The notes beneath the pieces were generated by a model. The model was not told the origin of the DNA. It ran no database searches and worked only from the letters and a program-made list of their open reading frames with translations. 64,000 bases of DNA from Azohydromonas australica DSM 1124 (GTDB lineage Bacteria > Pseudomonadota > Gammaproteobacteria > Burkholderiales > Burkholderiaceae_C): NCBI RefSeq assembly GCF_000430725.1, contig NZ_AUMO01000044.1, positions 62,001 through 126,000 of the forward strand, given 5' to 3'. Below are positions 40,288 through 48,317 of the stretch, piece after piece. The translations under genes were made by a program, and so were the position numbers. Position 1 is the first letter of the stretch, and each line of letters begins with the position of its first letter.

Positions 40288-42339
40288 TCAGCCGCCCACG
40301 GCCAGCCACAGCTCGTAATGGCAGGGGCGGATCGACCTGGAGTCCTCGTAGCCGGGGACGAGCCGCGCCGGCACGTTGGGCAGGCCCGCCCGGCGCAGCG
40401 CGGCCGCCGCGGCCAGCGCGCCGACGCCCTCGGCGTTTCGGAAGTAGCGGACTTCCGTGTCGGCGGGCAGCTTGCGCGCCGGCAGCACCTCCGCCTTCAT
40501 GACGTTGAAGCCGGCTTCGCGCAGCGCGGGCTTCACGCGCTCGATCACCGCCAGGTCCGCCTCGCTGCCGACCTGCGGATAGAGCCGCCGCCCGGCGGGG
40601 CAGTCCGGCGGCGCCGGGGCCGGCTGCAGGCTGCTGTTGGCGTAGGAGCGCTGGGCTTCCGACAGCAGCTCGGTGGCCTGGGCCGGGGCTGATCCGCTCT
40701 TGAGCAGCTGGACGGCCTGGTCGACCTTGCGTTCGGCCGTAGTGAGGTTCTTCTGCGCGCTCTGCCACCGGTCGTACTGGCTCTGGGCCTGCAGCGCGCT
40801 GTCCCTCCACGCCGCTAGCGCCTCCTGCGCGCGCTGGCTCTCCTCGTGTGCGCGCTGCCGCTCGTTCCAGGCCCACACGGCCATCGCCCCGGCCCCGAAG
40901 ACGGCGAGCACCAGCAGCCGGTTCATGCGCCGGAAACGGCGGCTCACGGCCTGCGCCTGCTCGGCACGCTGCTGCTCCTGCCGGGCTCGCTGCTCTTCCA
41001 TTTCGGCGCGCTGCTCCAGCAGCACCCGCTCGGCGTTCTCCTTCTCGCGCAGCAGCCGCTGCGCGGCGTCCGCCTGCTGCAGCGCGGTCTGCGCGTGCCG
41101 CAGCGCCACCGCGGCCAGCCGGTCGTGCACCAGCTCCACCTGCGGGCCCTGCTCGGTGTTCTCCACGCGCAGCAGCCGCTGGTCCACCAGCTGCGCCAGC
41201 GCCGGACGCAGCTCGTCATCGACCGCCTCGACCGGAAACGGCCGGCGCGTACCGCCGTCGGTGATGAGCTCGTTCTCGACCCAGCGCGCCGCCGGCTCGC
41301 GCAGCGGCGGCGCCAGCGTGGCGAAGGCGTCGTCGTAGAAGCGGTCCAGGATCTGCGAGCCTCGGGCTTCCAGATCGTCCACCACCAGCGACGCCCCGGG
41401 CGGCTGCTGCGCCAGCCGGTCGGCGTTGAGGCTGGCGCAGACCAGGCTCAGCAGCGCCGGCTCGATGGCGCGGCTGGGCTGCAGCGCGCGCCCCGCGCCG
41501 TCGGCCGCCGCCTGGCGGCTCACGAAGTCCACGATGCGCGCTGCGTCCTGCGCCTTCACCAGCGTCCCGCCCGTCTGCCGCACCGCCTGCAGGGCCTCCT
41601 CGGCCGACATGGGCGTGAGCCGCACGCGCTGGGCGCCCAGCCGCGGAATGAGGTGGACCCATGCCTCCACTTCGGGCAGGAAGTCCTCGCGCAGCGAGAG
41701 CAGGAAGCGGTAGCGCTGCGCGTCCAGGTCGATGCGGTCGAGCAGCGCGTCGTCTGCATCCAGCCGCGCGTCCACCGTGGGCGGCAGCCGGTTCTCCAGC
41801 AGGTCCCCGAGCTCGCAGAAGAGCCGCCGGCGCAGCTCCTCGTCCGGCTGCAGCGTGAAGACCTCCTCGAACTGGTCCAGCACGAAGACGATGCTCCAGG
41901 CACGGCCCTGCTCGTCGAGCAGCCGCTGCTGCCGGTCGTGCAGCTGCTCCCACAGCGCAGCGACGAAGTCGCCCTCGGCCGGCGCCGTGCGGGGCGGGCC
42001 CTCCCAGCGCAGCGGCTGCGCGGAAGCCGCCACGGCCGCGTCGAGCGCGCGCAGCAGCTGCGCCGACAGCGGGGCGGCCCCGGCGCCGTGCTCCAGGCGC
42101 CGCAGCGGCACCGGCAGCATCTGCCGCTCGCGCAGCAGCGGAAACAGCCCGGCCAGGAGCAGCGAGGTCTTGCCCAGGCCCGACTTGCCGAAGAGCACGC
42201 ACACCGGCACGGCCAGCACCGCGCGCAGCAGGGCCTGCAGCGCCTCGTCGCGACCGTTGAAGAAGCGGCTGGCGGACTCGGTGAACGGCTCCAGCCAGGG
42301 CCACGGGTGCTGCGCGTCGATGCGGGTGCGCTCAGTCAT
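40288..42339 (-). CDS. nSTAND-type NTPase with transmembrane segment
   Basis: A 683-residue protein, second gene of a two-gene operon. A short N-terminus with PWPWLEPFTESASRFFNGRDEA leads into a STAND ATPase core: Walker A GKSGLGKT (51-58), Walker B VFVLDQFEEVF (about 152-161), then a helical winged part with LVHDRLAAVALRH near its end. A charged coiled coil runs about residues 420-470, one membrane helix lies at 474-492 (LLVLAVFGAGAMAVWAW), and a second coiled coil follows. The last 100 residues make a small alpha/beta domain with EVRYFRNAEGVGAL and RPCHYELWL. No WD40, TPR or ankyrin repeats follow the ATPase, unlike most relatives. The ATG overlaps the TIR gene by 8 bp, so both proteins are likely made together. 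Role inferred: sensor or switch of a defence module. Confidence 0.85.
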   Translation of the reverse strand: MTERTRIDAQHPWPWLEPFTESASRFFNGRDEALQALLRAVLAVPVCVLFGKSGLGKTSLLLAGLFPLLRERQMLPVPLRRLEHGAGAAPLSAQLLRALDAAVAASAQPLRWEGPPRTAPAEGDFVAALWEQLHDRQQRLLDEQGRAWSIVFVLDQFEEVFTLQPDEELRRRLFCELGDLLENRLPPTVDARLDADDALLDRIDLDAQRYRFLLSLREDFLPEVEAWVHLIPRLGAQRVRLTPMSAEEALQAVRQTGGTLVKAQDAARIVDFVSRQAAADGAGRALQPSRAIEPALLSLVCASLNADRLAQQPPGASLVVDDLEARGSQILDRFYDDAFATLAPPLREPAARWVENELITDGGTRRPFPVEAVDDELRPALAQLVDQRLLRVENTEQGPQVELVHDRLAAVALRHAQTALQQADAAQRLLREKENAERVLLEQRAEMEEQRARQEQQRAEQAQAVSRRFRRMNRLLVLAVFGAGAMAVWAWNERQRAHEESQRAQEALAAWRDSALQAQSQYDRWQSAQKNLTTAERKVDQAVQLLKSGSAPAQATELLSEAQRSYANSSLQPAPAPPDCPAGRRLYPQVGSEADLAVIERVKPALREAGFNVMKAEVLPARKLPADTEVRYFRNAEGVGALAAAAALRRAGLPNVPARLVPGYEDSRSIRPCHYELWLAVGG

Positions 42340-43750
42340 GGCGAGCTTGCGCGAAGCGCTCGCTGCGCTCGCGCAGTGCCTGCAGGCCCTCGGCCGGCAA
42401 GCGGCCCTGCGGCGCGTGCAGCAGGTGGATGCGGCGGAAGTCGCAGGTGAAGCCGCTGAAGATCCGCTCGTAGCCGCTGCGGTCCGGCGCCGTGTCGTCG
42501 ATGCCCACGGGCAGCACGAAGCTGTCGTTGACGCGCATCGCCCGCACCACGGCCTTGCGCCACTCCTCCCAGAACACGCCCTCGCGGCGCCGGTCGGCCT
42601 GGTGCGAGAGCACCGGCATGAAGAAGTCGCAGTGCTCGATGGCCTCCTCGATGCGGTCGGACCAGTCGTCGCCGGCCACGAGCTTGTGCTGGTCGAACCA
42701 CACGTCGCCGAAGCCCGCCTGCAGCAGCGCATCGGCCAGGCGACGCGCCGCCTCGCGGTCCTCGCTGGCGTAGCTGACGAACACGGTGGGCTGCCGTACG
42801 CCGGCCACGGTCGCGGCGGCTGCCGCAGCCAGGGCCGGGGCGTTGCCGGCCGGCGGCCTCGCCACCCCCACGCACAGCGCTTCGAGCTCGCCGATGAACT
42901 CCTGCGGCGACCACGGGAACACGCAGGCGTTGGGGTTGAAGCGGGCCAGGAAGGAGTTCAGCAGCGCGTCCTGCGTGTCCGCGGCGAAGAACTCCATCTT
43001 CTTCTCCGGCCAGGACAACCGCTTCTCGTTGGCCACGCGCAGGAAGGCGCGGCCGAGCCAGTCCGGCAGGTTGCAGCCCAGCAGCAGCAGGTCGCGGCTG
43101 CGCAGCTCGGCCAGCAGGCTGGGCGCGCGGCGGGGGCCGTACTCCTGGAACTGGTAGAAGTATTCGAGCGCGTCCTCCTCGTGGATGGCCAGGTGGTGGC
43201 CGGGGGCGCTGCGGCCCAGCGGGAAGAACACGCGCACGGCGCCGGCGCGCGGCAGGATGTCCACCGGCTGCGAGCTGTCGGCCGTGGGCGCGAAGGCGCC
43301 GATGTCCACCTCGCGGCCGGGCAGCCGGCGCAGGGCCTCCACCAGCAGCTCGTCCGGCGTGAGGCAGACATAGAGGTCGAAGGCATCCAGCCGCGCCAGC
43401 CGGTCCAGCAGCGGCGCGGCCAGCACCTGCGCCGCCAGCCGCTTGATGGTGGCGGACACGCAGCGGCGCAGCCGCTCGGTGCTGGATTCGCGCCTTTCGG
43501 CCAGCACCTGCGCCACGGCCTGGTGCAGCGGCCAGCCGCCGCCCTTGGCGCCGGCCGGCACCTCGGCCGGGGAGCAGCCGTAGGTGCGCAGCAGCTCCTC
43601 GGCCACGAGGCGGTAGAAGGGCACGCCGCGCCGCCGCCCGGTGCCGTCGTCCACCTCGACTTCCAGCATCTCGGGGCCGATGACCGGCACCACGCCGCGC
43701 TGGCCCAGGGCCAGGGCCAGGCTCTCCCGGCTGGTCAGCAGGCTGTCCAT
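42332..43750 (-). CDS. SIR2-like/TIR domain protein
   Basis: A 472-residue protein, first gene of the operon. Residues 1-290 have the order of a SIR2-like domain: VVPVIGPEM in place of the nucleotide loop, then LTPDELL (130-136), FFPLGRS (175-181), a late LLLLGCNLPDWL (221-232) and PQEFIGELE. Where active SIR2 NADases carry N in TTN-D and H in LHG, this protein has Pro132 and Gly179 by my alignment, so this part is probably not catalytic. A 30-residue alanine-rich linker precedes a TIR domain (about 321-445): VFVSYASEDREAARRL, WFDQHKLVAGDDWSDRI, then FWEEW (393-397), whose glutamate suits NADase activity. Predicted effector that depletes NAD or makes a signal. Start 43750 removes an implausible 66-residue upstream extension. 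Confidence 0.83.
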   Translation of the reverse strand: MDSLLTSRESLALALGQRGVVPVIGPEMLEVEVDDGTGRRRGVPFYRLVAEELLRTYGCSPAEVPAGAKGGGWPLHQAVAQVLAERRESSTERLRRCVSATIKRLAAQVLAAPLLDRLARLDAFDLYVCLTPDELLVEALRRLPGREVDIGAFAPTADSSQPVDILPRAGAVRVFFPLGRSAPGHHLAIHEEDALEYFYQFQEYGPRRAPSLLAELRSRDLLLLGCNLPDWLGRAFLRVANEKRLSWPEKKMEFFAADTQDALLNSFLARFNPNACVFPWSPQEFIGELEALCVGVARPPAGNAPALAAAAAATVAGVRQPTVFVSYASEDREAARRLADALLQAGFGDVWFDQHKLVAGDDWSDRIEEAIEHCDFFMPVLSHQADRRREGVFWEEWRKAVVRAMRVNDSFVLPVGIDDTAPDRSGYERIFSGFTCDFRRIHLLHAPQGRLPAEGLQALRERSERFAQARHD

Positions 43751-43979
43751 GCGCGGGCCCGGCTCGAAGACGTGCGGACGGGCACCGGCGTCATGCGCAG
43801 GCCTGTTTCCGGGCCGGCGCCGCGGCGCATCGGCACGCCACCGGCGCGGCTGCCGCCTCTGGGCTCGATGGGGTGAAGCATGGGTCGGCCCTCCTGCTCG
43901 GCCCACTGTAGCGCCGTGCCGGGCCGAGGCAAGGACGCGGCGCGGCACGCGTCCCGCGCGTGCCGCCGCGGGCGGCCCT

Positions 43980-44891
43980 TCAGCGCCGGCGGTTGAGCAG
44001 CGCCACGCCGGCGAGCACCAGCACCGTGCCCATCACCACGCCCGGCGTGATGGGCTCGTCCAAGATCAGCACGCCCATGGCGATGGTGCTCATGGGGCCG
44101 ATCATCCCGGTCTGCGCCGCCGCGCCCGGGCCGATGCGCTCGATGGCCATCATCACCATGAGCACCGGCGCGAAGGTGCAGGCCGTGGCGTTGAGCAGCG
44201 ACAGCCACCACACCGCCGGCGCCAGGTCGGCCAGCGCCCCCACCGGGCGCAGCAGCAGGTACTGCGCAATGCACAGCACGCAGGCCACGCTGGTGGCCAG
44301 CCCCGTGAGTCGCAGCGCGCCCAGGCGCCGCACCTCCTCGCCGGAGTAGGTCAGATACAGCGCATAGCTCAGCGCGCTACCCAGCACCAGCAGCAGCCCC
44401 AGCCCGGCCTGCGTGCCGGCGAACTGCGCCTCCTGCCCGAAGGCCACCAGCACGCCGGCGTAGCTCACGCCCATGGCGACCCACTGGCGGCGGTTGGTGC
44501 GGCGCCCGAACAGCAGCCAGCCCAGCAGCAGCACCAGGGTCGGATTGAGGTAGAGCACCAGCCGCTCCAGGCTGGCGCTGACGTACTGCAGGCCCAGGAA
44601 GTCGAGGTAGCTGGCGAGGTAGTAGCCGCTGAAGCCCAGCAGCACGACGGCGCGCCAGTCGCGCCGCGTCAGCGCCGGGCGCCCGCGCCCGGCCCAGGCC
44701 GCCAGCAGCAGGAACAGCGGCAGCGCGAACAGCATGCGCAGCATGATCACCGTCACCGCATCGGTGCCGTAGCGGTAGGCGAGCTTGACGATGATGGCCT
44801 TGCCGGAAAAGGCGGTGGCGCCACCGGCAGCGAGAAGCAGCCCGGGCCACTGGCGCTGCTGCGTGCCGGTGCCGGGAGAGGTTGCAGACAT
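43980..44891 (-). CDS. EamA/DMT-family transporter
   Basis: A 303-residue inner-membrane protein with ten predicted helices in two EamA repeats. The first repeat begins at LLLAAGGATAFSGKAIIVKLAYRYG, the second at LGLLLVLGSALSYALYLTYSGE (quoted by start). The typical ends are seen: LYLNPTLVLLLGWLLF and ILDEPITPGVVMGTVLVLAGV. Members export amino acids or metabolites; the substrate is unknown. Start 44891 was preferred over 44954 because the hydrophobic part begins soon after. It is upstream of and on the same strand as the TIR/nSTAND pair, 229 bp away, with no clear link. Confidence 0.9.
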   Translation of the reverse strand: MSATSPGTGTQQRQWPGLLLAAGGATAFSGKAIIVKLAYRYGTDAVTVIMLRMLFALPLFLLLAAWAGRGRPALTRRDWRAVVLLGFSGYYLASYLDFLGLQYVSASLERLVLYLNPTLVLLLGWLLFGRRTNRRQWVAMGVSYAGVLVAFGQEAQFAGTQAGLGLLLVLGSALSYALYLTYSGEEVRRLGALRLTGLATSVACVLCIAQYLLLRPVGALADLAPAVWWLSLLNATACTFAPVLMVMMAIERIGPGAAAQTGMIGPMSTIAMGVLILDEPITPGVVMGTVLVLAGVALLNRRR

Positions 44892-44994
44892 CGGGCGGAT
44901 TCTAGGGAGAGCGCTCCGGCACGGCCTTCGCGACTGGACAAGTCCCGCTTGCATGTGGTTGCGCTGGCAACCTGCGCGTGGCGCGCAGTCGGCC

Positions 44995-46815
44995 TCAGCC
45001 CTTCAGCGTGGCGCGCAGCGCCGCCATGCGGCCGTGCAGCCCGGCCACCGCGGCCAGCACCGGGTTGGACTCCAGCGCGTACAGCTCCAGCTCGGCGGCG
45101 GCGAGGTCCCCGTCCGCCCGCAGGCATTCGGCCAGCCGCACGCGCGCCTCGGCCTCGCCCGCGGGCGCGCCCACCGCGTGCCAGTGGCGCACGGCCTGGC
45201 GCAGCTGCTGGATCGCCTCGGCATGCCGCTGCTCGTGCCAGTCCAGCTCGGCGCGGGCCTGCGCGGCCAGGCCCTGCAGGGCCTGCGGCGCCAGCAGCGG
45301 CGGGTCGGCCTCCAGCAGCCGCAGCGCCTCGCGCGCGCGCTCCGCCTCGCCGGCGGCCAGCGCGGCATGCACCAGCGCGCACAGCAGCTGTGCCCGCCGC
45401 TCGCACAGCGCCCAGTTGCTGTCGCCCAGCGCCCGCTCCAGCCCGCGCAGCGCCTGCTGCGGCTGGCCCTGCGCCAGCTGCAACCGTGCCAGGCCGGGCT
45501 GCGGCTCCCAGCCCAGGGCGTGGGCGCGGCGGAAAGCGGCCTCCGCGCCGGCCAGGTCGCCGCAAGTCAGCCGGATGTCGCCCAGCACCCGGTACGCATC
45601 GCCCTCGGCCCAGGGCGCCGCCTGCGCCAGCAGCGCGGCGGTCCGGTGGACCTCGTCCGCGGCGGCGACGAGGTCGCCGCGCACGCCGCGCACCTCGGCG
45701 CAGTAGAGGCGGCAGGTGCCGGGGAAGGCCGTCATCCGGCTGGCGCGGCACCAGTCGGCGAAGGCCTGCGTCCACTGCATCGCGCGCAGCCAGTCGCAGC
45801 GGTTGCGGCTGGCCGTGATGACGGAGCAGTACACCCAGCCCACCACCCACAGGCTCACGCCGCCCAGGCGGATGGCGGCCGCCGCCTCCTCGTGCTGTTC
45901 GCAGGCCGCGGCATAGTCGCCCAGCGCCATCAGCGCCTGCCCCCGGTAGGCCAGCCCCAGGCATTCGACGTCGGCGTTGCCCAGCGCCCGGCCCAGCGCC
46001 AGCGCCGCGTCGGCATGGCGCAGCGAGGCGCCCAGGTCGCCCAGGGCCAGCGCCAGCCGGCTCGACATCCAGGCGTGGTGCCCCTGCTCGGCGCAGGGCG
46101 GCAGGCCGTCGAGCCAGCGCACGGCGCGGCGCAGCAGCCCGCCGGCCAGTGCCGGCTCCATCCGGTCGGTGCGGATCTGCACCAGCAGCAGCACCGCGCG
46201 CGCGGCCCCCAGGGCGTCGCCCGCCTCGGCCTGGCGGGCCGCGGCGCGTTCCAGCGGCTCCAGCACGCTCGCGCCCTGCCCGGCGCTGATGGCCACGCGG
46301 CCCCACGCCAGCAGTTCCTCGGGCGGCAACCCGCCGTGCGCCTGCGCCCGCGCATAGGCCTCGCAGGCCGCGTCCCAGTCGCAGCGCGCGCAGGCTGCGC
46401 GGGCCTCGGCCAGGGCGCCTTCATCCCCACCGGCCGCCACGGCGGCGGACGCATCGCCCTCGGCCTCGGGCTCGGCGCCTTCCGGCGCGCAGAAGCGGTA
46501 GCCCAGGCGGGCATAGGTGCGCACCGCCTGCCCCAGGCCGGCCTCGGCCAGCGCGGCGCGCGCCAGGCTGACGCTGCGCTGCAGCGCGTTGTCCACCACC
46601 ACGCTGCCCGGCCACAGCGCGGCCAGCAGCTCTTCCTTGGGCACCACGCGGTCGCGATGCCGCACCAGGTAGCACAGCACCTCGAACACGCGCGGCTGCA
46701 GCAGCACCTCGCGGCCTTGCACCAGCAGCGCGCGGCGCGCTTCGTCCAGCTCGCAGGCGCCGAAGCGCCAGCGGCGCGCGCCCGGCGGCGTGGGAGGCGG
46801 GAGGGAGGCATCCAT
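44995..46815 (-). CDS. Winged-helix regulator with TPR-like repeats
   Basis: A 606-residue protein. The N-terminal 105 residues form an OmpR/CadC-type winged helix: FGACELDEARRALLVQG, LQPRVFEVLCYLVRHRDRVV, then DNALQRSVSLARAAL and GYRFCAP. The remaining 490 residues are alanine- and leucine-rich helical pairs of 30-40 residues, like TPR repeats (for example LALGDLGASLRHADAALALGRALG). It has no membrane segment. Such proteins are thought to sense a ligand or partner by the repeat part. It is divergent from the DUF4242 gene (191-bp gap), which suggests that it controls it. Binding-site palindromes were not found. Confidence 0.85.
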   Translation of the reverse strand: MDASLPPPTPPGARRWRFGACELDEARRALLVQGREVLLQPRVFEVLCYLVRHRDRVVPKEELLAALWPGSVVVDNALQRSVSLARAALAEAGLGQAVRTYARLGYRFCAPEGAEPEAEGDASAAVAAGGDEGALAEARAACARCDWDAACEAYARAQAHGGLPPEELLAWGRVAISAGQGASVLEPLERAAARQAEAGDALGAARAVLLLVQIRTDRMEPALAGGLLRRAVRWLDGLPPCAEQGHHAWMSSRLALALGDLGASLRHADAALALGRALGNADVECLGLAYRGQALMALGDYAAACEQHEEAAAAIRLGGVSLWVVGWVYCSVITASRNRCDWLRAMQWTQAFADWCRASRMTAFPGTCRLYCAEVRGVRGDLVAAADEVHRTAALLAQAAPWAEGDAYRVLGDIRLTCGDLAGAEAAFRRAHALGWEPQPGLARLQLAQGQPQQALRGLERALGDSNWALCERRAQLLCALVHAALAAGEAERAREALRLLEADPPLLAPQALQGLAAQARAELDWHEQRHAEAIQQLRQAVRHWHAVGAPAGEAEARVRLAECLRADGDLAAAELELYALESNPVLAAVAGLHGRMAALRATLKG

Positions 46816-47006
46816 GGCGGCGGGAAAAGTATCAGGAATCGATCAGCGCGCGCGAAGGACTTATGGCGACCCGGTTTCTAGTCTTGGGACAAGGCTGCAG
46901 CGGCGATGGAAACCCTCCACCCCCGGCCCGCCGCCCGACCGGCCAACTCCACGGCCCGATCGGGCGACCGCCTCCAACACCGCCGTGGACATCCCCAGGA
47001 GACAGC

Positions 47007-47600
47007 ATGAACACCTTCACCATCCGCCGCCGCGGCATCGCCGCCACCCAGGCCGACATGGACGCCGCGCTGGAGCGGCTGCGCGCCCTGGACCAGGGCT
47101 CGGAGCGCACACATTGGATCCGCACTTACGTGCTGCGCGAGGCCGACGGCCGCTTCGGCACCCGCTGCGTGTTCCAGGCCACCGACGCCGCCGCGCTGCG
47201 CGAGCATGCCGCGCTGGCCGGGATGCCGGCCGAGGAGATCCTGCCCGCAGCCGACACCGTGCTCATCCGCCCCGACGCGCCGGTGAACGTCTACCAGATC
47301 CGCCGCCCGCACCACTGGTCCTGCGCCGACGACCTGAAGGCCACGGCCGCGGTCTCGCGCCGCGTGGGCGACACCGAGATGGCGGACAAGGTGAGCTGGC
47401 TGCGCAGCTACGTGGTCCACGAGTCCGACGGCACGCTGGGCACGGTGTGCATCTACCAGGGCGTGGACGCGCAGGCGATCCGCGAGCACGCCGCGCGCGT
47501 GGGCATGCCGGCCGAGGACATCGCGCCGGTCGTCGCCTGCGTCGTGCAGCGCGCGGACCCGATGGCGCAGCCGGCCGCAACGCAGGCGGCCACGGCCTGA
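47007..47600 (+). CDS. Tandem DUF4242 domain protein
   Basis: A 197-residue cytoplasmic protein; ATG at 47007 with AGGAG 5 nt upstream, while the longer frame has no support. Two copies of the small ferredoxin-like DUF4242 fold follow each other (about residues 2-90 and 96-187). Each has W-[IL]-R-[ST]-YV, then E-x-DG-x-x-GT-x-C and a final GMPAE[ED]I. The family contains a nickel-binding protein from Streptomyces (SCO4226); metal binding is thus possible but unproven here. The divergent winged-helix/TPR protein is the likely controller. It converges with the endonuclease gene, leaving 22 bp between stops. Confidence 0.82.
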   Translation: MNTFTIRRRGIAATQADMDAALERLRALDQGSERTHWIRTYVLREADGRFGTRCVFQATDAAALREHAALAGMPAEEILPAADTVLIRPDAPVNVYQIRRPHHWSCADDLKATAAVSRRVGDTEMADKVSWLRSYVVHESDGTLGTVCIYQGVDAQAIREHAARVGMPAEDIAPVVACVVQRADPMAQPAATQAATA

Positions 47601-47622
47601 GGCTCCGCCCGCCCGGCCGGCC

Positions 47623-48300
47623 CTACCGGTGCTTCGTCACCCCCACCCGCGCGCACATGTCGCGCACCGGGCAGGTGGAGCAGCGCGGCAGGCTGGGCGT
47701 GCACACGTGCTTGCCGAAGGGCACCAGCAGCGCGTTGATCTCGATCCAGTGCTCGCGCGGCAGTTGCCGCTCCAGCACTGCCAGCGTCCCTTCGGGCGCG
47801 CGGGCCTGCGCGTAGCCCCAGCGGTTGGTGATGCGGTGCACGTGGATGTCCACGCCGATGCGCGGCTGCCCGCAGGCGATGCCCAGCACCAGGTTCGCGC
47901 ACTTGGGCCCCACGCCGCGAAAGCCCAGCAGCACCGCTTCGTCGCAGGGCAGCTCACCGCCGTGGCGCGCCACCACCTCGCTCGCGATGGCGTGGATCTG
48001 CGCCGCCTTGGGCTCGTGGAAGGTGCTGTCGGCGATGGCGGCGTCGATGTCCGCCACGCTCAGCGCCGCCACCGCCGCGGGCGTGCGCGCCAGGCCGAAG
48101 AAGCGCCGCGCGCACACCAGCGTGGTCTCGTCGCGGGTGCGGATGGACAGCATGCAGGCCACCAGCTGCTCGAAGGCCGACGTGAAACCCTCGTCGTGCA
48201 GCTCGAACAGCGCCGCCTTGGGATAGGGCCGCACCGCCACCTCGATGCGCCGCAGCGCCTCGGTGACGTCGAAGGGCTTCGAGGCGGCGGGCGTGTCCAT
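47623..48300 (-). CDS. nth: Endonuclease III-family DNA glycosylase
   Basis: A 225-residue DNA repair enzyme. The helix-hairpin-helix and active site are LLGFRGVGPKCANLVLG with Lys133 and the GPD-type aspartate Asp151 in GVDIHVHRITNRWG. The 4Fe-4S cluster cysteines are 200, 207, 210 and 216 (C-x6-C-x2-C-x5-C). It removes oxidised pyrimidines and nicks the abasic site. Slight differences from E. coli Nth (VDIHVHR rather than VDTHIFR) mean that it may be a paralogue of the main enzyme. The upstream open frame to 49002 is an artefact of overlap with OpgD. ATG at 48300 is 17 bp from the OpgD stop. Confidence 0.88.
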   Translation of the reverse strand: MDTPAASKPFDVTEALRRIEVAVRPYPKAALFELHDEGFTSAFEQLVACMLSIRTRDETTLVCARRFFGLARTPAAVAALSVADIDAAIADSTFHEPKAAQIHAIASEVVARHGGELPCDEAVLLGFRGVGPKCANLVLGIACGQPRIGVDIHVHRITNRWGYAQARAPEGTLAVLERQLPREHWIEINALLVPFGKHVCTPSLPRCSTCPVRDMCARVGVTKHR

Positions 48301-48317
48301 GGCGGCGGGCTCCGGGC

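Noticed and set aside
42332..43948. Extended 538-residue start for the SIR2-like/TIR protein
   Set aside because: The extra 66 residues are a low-complexity Arg/Pro/Ala translation; the start at 43750 begins the recognisable domain.
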